DNA of 64,000 nt from Micromonospora andamanensis (GTDB lineage Bacteria; Actinomycetota; Actinomycetes; Mycobacteriales; Micromonosporaceae): the NCBI RefSeq assembly GCF_016863495.1, contig NZ_BOOZ01000038.1, forward strand, positions 19,403-83,402. Reading direction: 5' to 3'. The translations under genes and the position numbers were made by a program. The first letter of the stretch is position 1. Each line of letters opens with the position of its first letter. This document shows positions 15,616-25,332 of this stretch, one piece after another. The notes under the pieces are model-generated. The model worked only from the letters and a program-made list of their open reading frames with translations, did not search any database and was not told the origin of the DNA.

Positions 15616-17754
15616 GTGGCTGCCAACCGACCCGCGCCCCCCGCACTTGACTGGTCCGACCTCGACCGCCGTGCCGTGGACACCGTCCGCGTACTGGCCA
15701 TGGACGCCGTGGAGAAATCCGGCAACGGCCACCCGGGCACCGCGATGAGCCTCGCCCCTGCGGCGTACCTGCTGTTCAACCGGGTGATGCGGCACAACCC
15801 CGCCGATCCGAACTGGCCCGGCCGGGACCGCTTCGTGCTCTCCGCCGGCCACTCCAGCCTGACTCTCTACATCCAGCTCTTCCTGGCCGGCTACCCGCTC
15901 AGCCTGGACGACCTCAGGTCGCTGCGGCAGTGGGGTTCGCTCACCCCGGGCCACCCCGAGCACGGGCACACCCCCGGCGTGGAGACCACCACCGGCCCGC
16001 TCGGCCAGGGCCTGGGCAACGCCGTCGGCATGGCCATGGCGGCGCGGCGCGAACGCGGCCTGTTCGACCCGGAGGCCGAGGCCGGTGAGTCCGCCTTCGA
16101 CCACCACATCTGGTGCATCGCCTCCGACGGCGACATCGAGGAGGGCATCAGCCACGAGGCCAGCGCCCTGGCCGGGCACCAGCAGCTGGGCAACCTCTGC
16201 CTCATCTACGACGACAACGAGATCTCGATCGAGGACGACACCCGGATCGCGATGAGCGAGGACGTGGCCGCCCGCTACGCCGCGTACGGCTGGCACGTGC
16301 AGACCGTCGACTGGCGACGCGGCGACGCCGAGCAGGGCGACTACCACGAGAACGTCGAGGAGCTGTACCAGGCGCTGCTGGCCGCCAAGGCGGAGACCGG
16401 TCGCCCCTCGTTCATCGCGCTGCGCACCATCATCGGCTGGCCGGCACCGAACAAGCAGAACACCGGCAAGATCCACGGCTCGGCGCTGGGCGCCGACGAG
16501 GTGGCCGCCACCAAGGAGGTCCTCGGCTTCGACCCGGCCGGCTCGTTCGAGGTCACCGAGAGGGTGCTCGGCCACACCCGGTCGGCGCTGCGTCGCGGCG
16601 AGGCCGCCCAGCAGGAGTGGACGACCACCTTCGACGCGTGGTCGAAGGCCAACCCGGAGCGCCGCGCGCTCTACGACCGGATGGCCAACCGGACGCTGCC
16701 CGAGGGCTGGACCGACGCCCTGCCGGAGTTCCCCGCCGACGCCAAGGGCGTCGCCACCCGGGCCGCCTCCGGCAAGGTGCTGGCCGCGCTCGCGCCGGTG
16801 CTGCCCGAGCTGTGGGGCGGCTCCGCCGACCTGGCCGAGAGCAACAACACCACGATGAAGGGTGAGCCCTCCTTCGTCCCCAGCCAGTACGCCACCAAGG
16901 AGTTCCCGGGCCACGAGTACGGCCGGACGCTGCACTTCGGCATCCGCGAGCACGCCATGGGCGCGATCCTCAACGGCATCGCCCTGCACGGCGGCACCCG
17001 CCCGTACGGCGGCACCTTCCTGGTGTTCAGCGACTACATGCGGCCGTCCGTCCGGTTGGCCGCGTTGATGAAGCTGCCGGTGGTCTACGTATGGACGCAC
17101 GACTCCATCGGTCTCGGTGAGGACGGCCCGACCCACCAGCCGGTGGAGCATTTGACCGCGCTGCGGGCCATTCCCGGCCTTGACGTGGTCCGGCCGGCCG
17201 ACGCCAACGAGACCGCCTGGGCCTGGCGGCAGGCGCTGGAGCACACCGACCGGCCGACCGCGTTGGCGTTGAGCCGGCAGGCGCTGCCGACGCTGGACCG
17301 CTCGCAGCTGGCCGGTGCCGAGGGGGTCGCCAAGGGCGGCTACGTGCTGGCCGAGGCGTCCAACGGCAAGCCCGAGGTGATCATCGTGGGTACCGGCTCC
17401 GAGGTGCAGCTCTGCCTCACCGCCCGGGAGCGGCTGGAAGCCGACGGCACCCCCACCCGGGTCGTGTCGATGCCCTGCCAGGAGTGGTTCTTCGAGCAGG
17501 ACGAGGCGTACCGGGAGTCGGTCCTGCCGCGCGGGGTAAAGGCCCGGGTGAGCGTGGAGGCGGGCATCGCGATGTCCTGGCGCGGCATCGTCGGCGACTG
17601 CGGCGAGAGCGTCAGCCTGGAGCACTACGGCGCGAGTGCCCCGCACTCCGTGCTCTTCGAGCAGTTCGGCTTCACCCCGGACCGGATCGTCGCCGCCGCG
17701 CACGCGGCGCAGACCCGGGTCGGCGACATCACCGGTTTCACGACCGGCAACTGA
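15616..17754 (+). CDS. tkt: transketolase
   Basis: A 712-residue thiamine diphosphate enzyme of the pentose phosphate pathway. The N-terminal SGNGHPGTAMSLAP and the TPP/Mg motif GDIEEGISHEASALAGHQ are clear. The middle domain has GIREHAMGAILNG and the C-terminal domain follows GTGSEVQLC. The start is GTG. It heads a same-strand block with tal, zwf, opcA and pgl. Confidence 0.96.
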   Translation: MAANRPAPPALDWSDLDRRAVDTVRVLAMDAVEKSGNGHPGTAMSLAPAAYLLFNRVMRHNPADPNWPGRDRFVLSAGHSSLTLYIQLFLAGYPLSLDDLRSLRQWGSLTPGHPEHGHTPGVETTTGPLGQGLGNAVGMAMAARRERGLFDPEAEAGESAFDHHIWCIASDGDIEEGISHEASALAGHQQLGNLCLIYDDNEISIEDDTRIAMSEDVAARYAAYGWHVQTVDWRRGDAEQGDYHENVEELYQALLAAKAETGRPSFIALRTIIGWPAPNKQNTGKIHGSALGADEVAATKEVLGFDPAGSFEVTERVLGHTRSALRRGEAAQQEWTTTFDAWSKANPERRALYDRMANRTLPEGWTDALPEFPADAKGVATRAASGKVLAALAPVLPELWGGSADLAESNNTTMKGEPSFVPSQYATKEFPGHEYGRTLHFGIREHAMGAILNGIALHGGTRPYGGTFLVFSDYMRPSVRLAALMKLPVVYVWTHDSIGLGEDGPTHQPVEHLTALRAIPGLDVVRPADANETAWAWRQALEHTDRPTALALSRQALPTLDRSQLAGAEGVAKGGYVLAEASNGKPEVIIVGTGSEVQLCLTARERLEADGTPTRVVSMPCQEWFFEQDEAYRESVLPRGVKARVSVEAGIAMSWRGIVGDCGESVSLEHYGASAPHSVLFEQFGFTPDRIVAAAHAAQTRVGDITGFTTGN

Positions 17755-17772
17755 GGGGAGCGCTGGCGCAAC

Positions 17773-18951
17773 ATGACTGACCGACTGGGCGAACTGACCG
17801 CTGCGAAGGTGGCGGTCTGGCTTGACGACCTTTCCCGGGTACGACTCAGTTCCGGCGGGCTGGACCGGCTGCGCCGGGAGCAGCACGTGGTCGGGGTGAC
17901 CACCAACCCGACCATCTTCGCCAAGGCGCTGAGCGACGCCGACACCTACGACTGGCAGCTGCGCGACCTGGCCACCCGCGACGTGGACGTGGAAGAGGCC
18001 GTCCGGATGCTCACCACGTACGACGTGCGGTGGGCCTGTGACGTGATGCGCCCGGCGTACGACGCCAGCGACGGCGTCGACGGCCGGGTCTCGATCGAGG
18101 TGGACCCACGTTCGGCACACGATTCGGCCAAGACCATCGCCGAGGCCAGGGCCCTGTGGTGGCTGGTGGACCGGCCGAACCTGTTCATCAAGATCCCGGC
18201 AACCGAGGCCGGCCTGCCGGCGATCACCGCGGCCCTGGCCGAGGGGATCAGCGTCAACGTCACGCTCATCTTCGGCCTGGACCGCTACTCGCAGGTGATG
18301 GAGGCGTTCCTGGCCGGGCTGGAGCAGGCGAAGGCGAACGGCCACGACCTGAGCACCATCGGCTCGGTGGCCTCGTTCTTCGTCTCCCGGGTGGACAGCG
18401 AGGTGGACAAGCGGCTGGAGAAGATCGGTTCGGAGCAGGCCAAGGCGCTGCGGGGCAAGGCAGCGGTGGCCAACGCGCGGCTGGCGTACGAGCGCTACAG
18501 CGAGGTGTTCTCCTCGGACCGGTGGCAGGCACTGGCCGACGCCGGGGCGCACCCGCAGCGGCCGCTCTGGGCGTCCACCTCGACCAAGAACCCGGACTAC
18601 CGGGACGTCATCTACGTCGAGGAACTGATCGCGCCCGGCACGGTCAACACCATGCCGGAGCCGGTCATCCACGCGTACGCCGAGCACGGCGAGACCCACC
18701 CGGACACCGTCACCGGCGCGTACGACGACGCCCGGGGGGTCTTCGCCGCCCTGGATTCGGCCGGCGTGGACCTGGCCGACGTCATCGCCACGTTGGAACG
18801 GGAGGGCGTGGAGAAGTTCGAGGCCAGCTGGCAGGAACTGCTCGACGGCGTCCGCAAGTCGCTGGCCGCCGCGGGTCAGGGCAGCAGCAGTCCCGGCGAC
18901 GCCGCCCGGGGCAACGCCGACGCCGCCGCGCGTGCCGGAGGAAATGCGTGA
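17773..18951 (+). CDS. tal: transaldolase
   Basis: A 392-residue transaldolase of the longer bacterial type. The substrate lysine is in LFIKIPATEAG, which forms the Schiff base. GVTTNPTIFAKAL near the N-terminus and STSTKNPDY near residue 270 are family signatures. It starts 18 nt after tkt with GGGGAG upstream. The low-complexity tail after about residue 370 is Ala/Gly/Ser-rich. A strong hairpin at 18969-19005 follows, so most tkt-tal transcripts probably end there. Confidence 0.95.
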   Translation: MTDRLGELTAAKVAVWLDDLSRVRLSSGGLDRLRREQHVVGVTTNPTIFAKALSDADTYDWQLRDLATRDVDVEEAVRMLTTYDVRWACDVMRPAYDASDGVDGRVSIEVDPRSAHDSAKTIAEARALWWLVDRPNLFIKIPATEAGLPAITAALAEGISVNVTLIFGLDRYSQVMEAFLAGLEQAKANGHDLSTIGSVASFFVSRVDSEVDKRLEKIGSEQAKALRGKAAVANARLAYERYSEVFSSDRWQALADAGAHPQRPLWASTSTKNPDYRDVIYVEELIAPGTVNTMPEPVIHAYAEHGETHPDTVTGAYDDARGVFAALDSAGVDLADVIATLEREGVEKFEASWQELLDGVRKSLAAAGQGSSSPGDAARGNADAAARAGGNA

Positions 18952-19268
18952 CGGTGCCGTCCGGCAGCGCTCACGCCGCCACCCGGACCGGGTGGCGGCG
19001 TGAGCCGGCGGTGGTACGCACGTGATGCGCAGGTGGGTAGCTTTCTTCAGACAACCGGTACGGTCGGCGTTGATCTACCGGTGCCCGGAAACCCGTACTC
19101 CTGTGCGGAGTCGCCGGCGGTGACCGGTGCCCGCTGGCCGGTCGGGAACGTCCGCCGCCGCGCCGGCATCCGACCGGGCGGCAGACGGACCCGGCCCGGT
19201 CGCTCGGCGCGGTGGGTCGCTACGGGCATGACGATTGACGACGTGGACGAGCGGAGCGAGGAGGCAGC
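18952..19268. other. intergenic region between tal and zwf
   Basis: 317 nt containing the tal terminator (18969-19005) and, presumably, the zwf promoter. No family-supported gene is visible. The last 20 nt carry GAGCGGAGCGAG (19249-19260), a motif that recurs before opcA. Confidence 0.5.
18969..19005 (+). terminator. tkt-tal terminator hairpin
   Basis: Arms 18969-18986 and 18988-19005 are perfect complements; sterically this is a 17-bp stem with a 3-nt loop. It lies 17 nt after the tal stop. Confidence 0.8.
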
Positions 19269-20866
19269 GTGAACCCGCTGCGCGACCCGCAGGACCGGCG
19301 ACTGCCCCGGATCCCGGAGCCGTGCGCTCTGGTGATCTTCGGGGTTACCGGTGACCTGGCCCAGAAGAAACTGCTACCCGCGGTCTACGACCTGGCCAAC
19401 CGGGGGCTGCTGCCACCCGGCTTCGTGGTCGTCGGGTTCGCCCGGCGGGACTGGGGCGACGGCGATTTCGCCTCGCTGGCCCGCGAGGCGGCCAAGGCCC
19501 ACTCCCGGACACCGTGGCGGGAGGAGGTGTGGTCTCGGCTCGAACACAACATCAAGTTCGTCGGTGGGTCGTTCGACGACGACACCGCGTTCGACAATCT
19601 CGCGCGCTGCCTGGATGGCCTGCGCGACAGCCACGGCATCCACGGCAACGCGGCCTTCTACTTCTCCATCCCACCGGCGGCCTTCCCGGTGGTGCTCAAG
19701 CAGCTCGCCCGCACCGGCATGGCCGACAACGAGAAGTGCGGCGGCTGGCGCCGGGTGGTGGTGGAGAAGCCGTTCGGCCACGACCTGCCCTCGGCCAAGG
19801 CCCTCAACGACCTGGTCGACGACGTCTTCACCCGGCAGGACGTCTTCCGCATCGACCACTACCTGGGCAAGGAGACGGTCCAGAACATCCTGGCCCTGCG
19901 CTTCGCCAACAGCCTCTTCGAGCCGTTGTGGAACTCGCAGTACGTCGACTCGGTGCAGATCACCATGGCCGAGGACGTCGGGATCGGCAGCCGGGCCGGC
20001 TTCTACGACTCGGTCGGCACCGCCCGTGACGTGTTGCAGAACCACCTGCTGCAACTGCTCGCCCTGGTGGCGATGGAGGAGCCGACAAGCTTCGACGCCG
20101 ACGAGATCCGGGCCGAGAAGCTCAAGGTGCTCAAGGCCATCACGCTGCCCAGGGACGTCAGCGAGGGCACGGTACGCGGTCAGTACCTGCCGGGCTGGGT
20201 CGGTGGGCAGCGGGCCCGGGGCTACCTGGAGGAGGACGGCGTCCCGTCGACGTCGACCACCGAGACGTACGTGGCGGTACGGCTCGGCATCCAGAACCGC
20301 CGCTGGGCGGAGGTGCCGTTCTACATCCGGGCCGGCAAGCGGCTGCCGCGGCGGGTCACCGAGGTCGCGGTGGTGTTCAAGCAGGCCCCGCACCTGCCGT
20401 TCACCGCTGCCGACATGGAGATGCTCGGCAACAACCAGTTGGTGATCCGGGTCCAGCCGGACGAGGGCGTGGTGCTCAAGTTCGGTTCCAAGGTGCCCGG
20501 CACCACAATGGAGGTCCGCGACATCGCGATGGACTTCCAGTACGGCGAGGCGTTCACCGAGTCCAGTCCGGAGGCGTACGAGCGGCTGGTGCTGGATGTG
20601 CTGATCGGCGACCGGACACTGTTCCCGGACGCCGCCGAGGTCGAGCAGAGCTGGGCCGTGGTGGACCCGCTGGAGGTTGCCTGGGAGGGCACGAAACCCG
20701 AACCCTACCGGTCCGGCGAGTGGGGCCCCCGGGCCGCCGACGAGATGTTGGCCCGCGAGGGCCGGGCCTGGCGGCGGGCGTGAGCGAGCGGAGCGACAGG
20801 CTCAGCAGCGTGGCGCCTCGCGCCGCCGGTGAGCGGAGCGAGGCGGCAGCGCGAGGCGAGCGAAGC
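19249..20866. repeat. GAGCGGAGCGA short repeats in pentose phosphate leaders
   Basis: The 11-mer GAGCGGAGCGA occurs at 19249 (before zwf), 20786 and 20831 (before opcA), with a variant GAGCGAAGCAG at 20860. The copies sit immediately upstream of ribosome binding sites. The span given covers all copies; zwf lies between them. Function is unknown. Confidence 0.5.
19269..20783 (+). CDS. zwf: glucose-6-phosphate dehydrogenase
   Basis: A 504-residue enzyme oxidising glucose 6-phosphate to 6-phosphogluconolactone. The Rossmann motif is GVTGDLAQKKLLP (about residue 22), VVVEKPFGHDL follows at about 162, and the active-site motif RIDHYLGKETVQN is at about 195. The start is GTG, preceded by GAGGAGG. 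opcA, an assembly or redox partner of this enzyme, follows after 94 nt, then pgl for the next step. Confidence 0.97.
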   Translation: MNPLRDPQDRRLPRIPEPCALVIFGVTGDLAQKKLLPAVYDLANRGLLPPGFVVVGFARRDWGDGDFASLAREAAKAHSRTPWREEVWSRLEHNIKFVGGSFDDDTAFDNLARCLDGLRDSHGIHGNAAFYFSIPPAAFPVVLKQLARTGMADNEKCGGWRRVVVEKPFGHDLPSAKALNDLVDDVFTRQDVFRIDHYLGKETVQNILALRFANSLFEPLWNSQYVDSVQITMAEDVGIGSRAGFYDSVGTARDVLQNHLLQLLALVAMEEPTSFDADEIRAEKLKVLKAITLPRDVSEGTVRGQYLPGWVGGQRARGYLEEDGVPSTSTTETYVAVRLGIQNRRWAEVPFYIRAGKRLPRRVTEVAVVFKQAPHLPFTAADMEMLGNNQLVIRVQPDEGVVLKFGSKVPGTTMEVRDIAMDFQYGEAFTESSPEAYERLVLDVLIGDRTLFPDAAEVEQSWAVVDPLEVAWEGTKPEPYRSGEWGPRAADEMLAREGRAWRRA

Positions 20867-20877
20867 AGGAGGCTGCG

Positions 20878-21894
20878 GTGATCGGACTGTGGGACACCAC
20901 CGGCAACGAGGTGGTCAAGGCGCTCGCCGCGGAACGGCGCAGCGCGGGCGGCGTGGCCAGCGGCATGGCGCTGACCCTGATCGTGGTGGTGGACGAGAAG
21001 CGGGTCCGCGAGGCTGAGGCGGCGGCCACCATCGCCGCCGCCGCACACCCCTGCCGACTGCTGGTGGTGGTCCGCTCCGACGTGGACCGGGACCGCAACC
21101 GGCTGGACGCCGAGATCGTGGTCGGCGGGCGGCTGGGCCCCTGTGAGGCCGTGGTGATGCGGATGTACGGACGGTTGGCGCTGCACGCCGAGTCGGTGGT
21201 GATGCCGCTGCTGGTGCCGGACGTTCCGGTGGTCACCTGGTGGCACGGTGAGCCGCCGGAGGAGATCGCCACCGACTTCCTCGGTGTGGTGGCCGACCGG
21301 CGGATCACCGACGCCGCGCAGGCCGCCGACCCGATCGCGGCGCTGCGGCAGCGGGCCCGCGACTACGCCTCCGGTGACACCGACCTCGCCTGGACCAGGA
21401 TCACCCCGTGGCGCACCCTGGTGGCCGGCGCCTTCGACACCACCGACGCGCAGCTGACCGAGGCGGTGGTGGTCGCACCGCCGACCGACCCGACCGCCGC
21501 GCTGATGCGGGGCTGGCTGCGCAGCCGGCTCGGCATCAAGCCGCGCTGGGACCGGACGCGCGAGTTTCCCCGGATGCGGGAGGTGCAGTTGCGCTGCGGC
21601 AACGGCGACGAGCTGACCCTCACCCGCGAGGACAGCGTGGCCACCTTCCGGCGTACCGGCCAGGAGGACCGGATCCTGCCGCTGGTGCGCCGGCCGCTCG
21701 GCGACGAACTGGCCGAGGAACTGCGTCGGCTCGGCACCGACCAGGTGTACGCGGAGGCGTTGGGCGCGTTCGCCGGGCTCACCAACCTGGACCGGCGGCC
21801 CAGCCAGCGGGTGCACGTCTGGAAGGACCCGGCCACCGCCCAACGGGCCGAGGCCGGCGTCACCGCGCATTCCACGACGAGCAACGCCTCCTGA
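20878..21894 (+). CDS. opcA: glucose-6-phosphate dehydrogenase assembly protein OpcA
   Basis: A 338-residue OpcA-family protein, which in cyanobacteria and actinobacteria affects assembly or activity of glucose-6-phosphate dehydrogenase. The N-terminus IGLWDTTGNEVVKAL and the VVTWWHGEPP stretch are typical of the family. The GTG start has AGGAGG 5 nt upstream. It lies between zwf and pgl on the same strand. Confidence 0.94.
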   Translation: MIGLWDTTGNEVVKALAAERRSAGGVASGMALTLIVVVDEKRVREAEAAATIAAAAHPCRLLVVVRSDVDRDRNRLDAEIVVGGRLGPCEAVVMRMYGRLALHAESVVMPLLVPDVPVVTWWHGEPPEEIATDFLGVVADRRITDAAQAADPIAALRQRARDYASGDTDLAWTRITPWRTLVAGAFDTTDAQLTEAVVVAPPTDPTAALMRGWLRSRLGIKPRWDRTREFPRMREVQLRCGNGDELTLTREDSVATFRRTGQEDRILPLVRRPLGDELAEELRRLGTDQVYAEALGAFAGLTNLDRRPSQRVHVWKDPATAQRAEAGVTAHSTTSNAS

Positions 21895-21950
21895 CCCCCA
21901 CCTCTCAGCTACGCACGACAGCGACCGCCACGCGGTCCCGGAAGGACACC

Positions 21951-22715
21951 ATGAGTGAGGCGAGTGTCGCCGTCCACGCCGACGCCGACCTGCTGGCGCA
22001 GGCGGTCGCGGCCCGACTGGTGGTGCGGCTGCTCGACGCACAGGCCGAACGCGGCCAGGCGTCGGTGGTGCTCACCGGTGGTCGGATCGCCGCCGCGGTC
22101 TACCGGGCGGTGGGCTCGCTGCCCGCCCGGGACGCGGTCGACTGGTCCCGGGTCGATTTCTGGTGGGGCGACGAACGGTTCCTGCCGGCCGGCGACCCGG
22201 AGCGCAACGAGACCCAGGCCCGGGCGGCGCTGCTCGACTCGCTGCCGGTGCCCCCGGCCCGGATCCACGCCATGCCGGCCTCGGACGGCGGTGCCGACCC
22301 GGAGGAGGCCGCCGCCCGGTACGCGGCCGAACTCGCCCAGGCAGCCCGGCCCGGCACCGCCGTGCTGCCCCACTTCGACGTGCTGATGCTCGGCGTCGGT
22401 GAGGACGGGCACGTCGCCTCGGTCTTCCCGGAGCACCCGGTGCACTACGAGAGCCGACCGGTGAGCGCGGTGCGGGGCAGCCCGAAGCCGCCACCGGTGC
22501 GCATCACCCTGACCCTGCCGGCGATCAACACCGCCGAGGAGGTGTGGCTGGTGGCCGGCGGCGGCGACAAGGCCCACGCGGTTGGCATGGCGCTGGCCGG
22601 CGCCGGCCCGGTGCAGGTGCCGGCGGCCGGGGTCCAGGGCACCGGACGTACCCTCTGGCTGCTGGACCGCGCCGCGGCGGCCGACCTGCCGGCCCGCTTC
22701 CGCAGCCTGCGCTGA
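21951..22715 (+). CDS. pgl: 6-phosphogluconolactonase
   Basis: A 254-residue enzyme of the glucosamine-6-phosphate isomerase/6PGL fold, which hydrolyses the zwf product. Signatures are VVLTGGRIAAAVY, VDFWWGDERFLP and LGVGEDGHVASVFP. I chose ATG 21951, with GGAAGG just upstream; the longer frame lies over opcA. It is the last gene of the pentose phosphate block and is followed by the hairpin at 22736-22758. Confidence 0.95.
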   Translation: MSEASVAVHADADLLAQAVAARLVVRLLDAQAERGQASVVLTGGRIAAAVYRAVGSLPARDAVDWSRVDFWWGDERFLPAGDPERNETQARAALLDSLPVPPARIHAMPASDGGADPEEAAARYAAELAQAARPGTAVLPHFDVLMLGVGEDGHVASVFPEHPVHYESRPVSAVRGSPKPPPVRITLTLPAINTAEEVWLVAGGGDKAHAVGMALAGAGPVQVPAAGVQGTGRTLWLLDRAAAADLPARFRSLR

Positions 22716-22735
22716 CGGCGTGAGCACCTGACGTG

Positions 22736-22758
22736 CCCGGGCCCACCGAGGGCCCGGG
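22736..22758 (+). terminator. terminator after pgl
   Basis: CCCGGGCCC (22736-22744) and GGGCCCGGG (22750-22758) form a perfect 9-bp stem with a 5-nt loop, 20 nt after pgl. It separates the core pentose phosphate genes from the accessory cluster starting at 22963. Confidence 0.7.
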
Positions 22759-22962
22759 TCGTCGCGTGCCGCCACCGCCGGCTGATCGTCGCTCGTCGAC
22801 CCCGGGTGGCCGAACTGGTACCAGCGACTGTCACCCAGCTGGTCTGGCTCTCACCCCCTCCTGGCCGAAGACTGTGCTCACCGACTGAAGGTGAGCCTCG
22901 CTCGTCCACGCTCGCCGGATGTCGGACCACCACGCGGCGGTGCAGGCTCGGGAGGGGCTTCG

Positions 22963-24219
22963 GTGAAGGAACTGTTGCTGATCGGTGCCGGCTACATGGG
23001 CACTCCCTACCTGACAGCCGCCGAGCGCCTCGGGGTACGCGTCACAGTGGTCGAGTCGGCGCTGCACCGCGACCGGCTCGCTCCGCAGGCGGACCGTTTC
23101 ATTCTCACCGAGGGCACCGCCGAGGAGGACTGGGCGGCAGCGGCCACCGCCGCCGCCTATTCGTGTGAACCGGACGGCGTGCTGGGGTTCGCCGAACCGC
23201 AGGTCATCGCCGCCGCCCTGGTGCAGGACGCCCTCGACGTGCCCGGCCCCTCACTGCACGCCGCCGTCCTCTCGCGGAACAAGGCCCTGCAACGTGGCTG
23301 CTTCGCGACCGCGGGGCTGTGCCAACCGAAGTACCTCATCGTTCCGGATGTCGAAGCGGGTGTCAGCTGGGCGCGGAACCGCTACCCGGTGATCGCCAAG
23401 CCGCTGCACAGTAGCGGGAGCGCCGGTGTGGTCCAGGTGCTGGACGAGCCCACGCTCATCGCCGTGCTCCAGTCCCGGTTGCCCCAGGAGAAGGTGCTGC
23501 TGGAGGAGTTCCTCGTCGGCGCTGAGTACAGCTGGGAGGCACTGGTCCGGGGCGGCGAGGTGATCTTCGAGAACGTCACCGCGAAGGAGACGACGGGCCC
23601 ACCGGACTTCGTCGAGCTGGCGCACGTGGGCGGCCCGCGGATGTCCGGTGCGGACATGTTCACGATTCACAGCCTGGGCCGTGGCGTCGTGGCGGCGATG
23701 CGGATGCAGACCAGCATCGTGCATCTGGAGTTCCGGATGACCGCGGACGGCCCGGCGATCGTCGAGGTCGCGGTCCGCACCCCCGGCGACTACATCATGG
23801 ACGTCATCGCGCTCACCCACCGGTTCGATCCGTACGCCGCGCTGATCGCCATGGCGCTGGACCTGCCGGTCGCCCTGCCTGCCACGGCGACGCCGGGTGC
23901 GCACGGCGCCAGTTGGTTCCCGCAGTTCCCGGCCGGTCGGGTCGCACGCGTCAACGGCCTGGACGCCCTGCGCGCCCAGCCGTGGGTGGCCGACGTCAAG
24001 CTCAAGGTACGGGCCGGCGAGACGATCGCCGCGTACTCCTCGTCGGCGCAGCGGGTGGGGCACGTCCTGTTCCAGGCTCCCGACCTGGACGAGTTGACCG
24101 CGGCGATGGAGCTGGCCCGCAGCACGCTCACCGTGGATCTGGTCGACGAGCCACAACCGTCCGAACCGGCCCTCGGAATCAGGGCGTCGGTGTCCCCGTC
24201 GTCGAGCCGATCCGGCTGA
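22963..24219 (+). CDS. ATP-grasp ligase 1
   Basis: About 418 residues. An N-terminal nucleotide-binding-like start (ELLLIGAGYMG) leads into an ATP-grasp core with YPVIAKPLHSSGSAGV (about 160-175), VLLEEFLVGAEYSWEA (about 205) and the metal-site end AIVEVAVRTPGDYIMD (about 285). The C-terminal part resembles the extra domain of carnosine-synthase/BacD-like amino-acid ligases, so carboxylate-amine ligation is likely. I chose GTG 22963 with GGAGGGG 5 nt upstream. Substrates cannot be read from sequence. It opens the cluster and is followed after 81 nt by an oxidoreductase. Confidence 0.85.
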   Translation: MKELLLIGAGYMGTPYLTAAERLGVRVTVVESALHRDRLAPQADRFILTEGTAEEDWAAAATAAAYSCEPDGVLGFAEPQVIAAALVQDALDVPGPSLHAAVLSRNKALQRGCFATAGLCQPKYLIVPDVEAGVSWARNRYPVIAKPLHSSGSAGVVQVLDEPTLIAVLQSRLPQEKVLLEEFLVGAEYSWEALVRGGEVIFENVTAKETTGPPDFVELAHVGGPRMSGADMFTIHSLGRGVVAAMRMQTSIVHLEFRMTADGPAIVEVAVRTPGDYIMDVIALTHRFDPYAALIAMALDLPVALPATATPGAHGASWFPQFPAGRVARVNGLDALRAQPWVADVKLKVRAGETIAAYSSSAQRVGHVLFQAPDLDELTAAMELARSTLTVDLVDEPQPSEPALGIRASVSPSSSRSG

Positions 24220-24300
24220 CGGAACGCAGTCGTCGCAGGGCTGTGGCCCTTCTCGATTCCGTTTCGTGCCCCACGGGCGCGGCCTAGGGAGAGACACCTC

Positions 24301-25332
24301 ATGCAAGGCGACCTTCAGCCGGTCATCGTCGGTTACGGACGGGCCGGTCGTGACCTGCACCATCGCGCGCTACGTCCGTTCCTCGACCCGCACGACACCG
24401 TGATCGTGGTGGACCCACGTCCGGTGCCGGCGCAACCAGGGATCCGCTGGGTGGCGACGCTTGCCGAAGCGGCGCGGGCCCTGCACGCGATGTCCGTACC
24501 GATGCGTCGGGCGGTCTTCCACCTGACCACTCCCCCTGCCGCGCACCTGGCCGGGGTGGAGCATCTCGTCGCGCTCGGCGCCCGGCAGGTGATCCTGGAG
24601 AAGCCGATCGCCACAAGCGTGGCGGAGGCGCGCCGGATCGCGGACCTGTCGAGCGACATCGCCATCATGCCGGTGAGCGTCTGGCTGGAGAGCACCACGA
24701 CCGCTGTGGTGGAGCGCGCAGTCGCCGCCGGTGAGGTCGGCCGGGTGACAACTCTGCACATGGAGCAGAGCAAGCCCCGGTTTCGGCGGAACCTGGCGGC
24801 GACCGACGCGCACACGACGCCTTTCGACGTCGAGTTGCCGCACCAGATGCTGCTCGCGTTGCACCTGGCCGGAGCGGACGCCGCCGTCGAGTCCGCGGTC
24901 CGGTGGCCGATGTCGTCATGTGACAAGTACGGGCACGTGATGGGTGGCGCCGCGGTGACGCTGACGCACGGATCAGCCGTCACCAGCACCCTGCTGTCCG
25001 ATCTCACCGCACCGATCCGACGTCGCCGGCTGGTGGTGACCGGCACGCACGGCCAGATCGTCGCCGACTATCCGCTGAGCTCCGAGGACGACTACGGGCA
25101 GGTACGCATCCGTGGTCGTGGCGATCGCCAGATCGTCCGGGATCTGCCGCTGTCCCAGTTCGTGCGGGCCGCGTACGACTCACGGCGCGGTGCCAGCCCG
25201 CCACCCCGTGGCGATCTCGGCATGCACGTACGCAGCATCGAGCTGCTGGACCAGGCCCGGAGTACCGCTGTGACCATTCCGCCTCAGGTGACGCTTCCCC
25301 AGCCGACGGAGTTCGCATCATGGCACGGCTGA
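24301..25332 (+). CDS. Gfo/Idh/MocA family oxidoreductase 1
   Basis: A 343-residue NAD(P)-dependent oxidoreductase. The dinucleotide fold begins PVIVGYGRAGRDLHHRAL, and the family lysine is in ILEKPIATSVAEA at about residue 100. The second domain contains the substrate site (ELPHQMLLALHLAGAD). Family members oxidise sugar or inositol hydroxyls or reduce related carbonyls. ATP-grasp 2 starts inside its last codons (13-nt overlap), so the two are translationally linked. The substrate is unknown. Confidence 0.82.
   Translation: MQGDLQPVIVGYGRAGRDLHHRALRPFLDPHDTVIVVDPRPVPAQPGIRWVATLAEAARALHAMSVPMRRAVFHLTTPPAAHLAGVEHLVALGARQVILEKPIATSVAEARRIADLSSDIAIMPVSVWLESTTTAVVERAVAAGEVGRVTTLHMEQSKPRFRRNLAATDAHTTPFDVELPHQMLLALHLAGADAAVESAVRWPMSSCDKYGHVMGGAAVTLTHGSAVTSTLLSDLTAPIRRRRLVVTGTHGQIVADYPLSSEDDYGQVRIRGRGDRQIVRDLPLSQFVRAAYDSRRGASPPPRGDLGMHVRSIELLDQARSTAVTIPPQVTLPQPTEFASWHG

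Noticed and set aside
15454..18699. 1081-codon minus-strand open frame
   Set aside because: It lies antisense to transketolase and transaldolase, both fully supported by catalytic motifs; its composition is that of a GC-rich shadow frame.
22716..22962. Possible T-box or other riboswitch ahead of the first ATP-grasp gene
   Set aside because: A GGGTGG...GGTACC stretch is present, but the conserved T-box sequence and stems are not.
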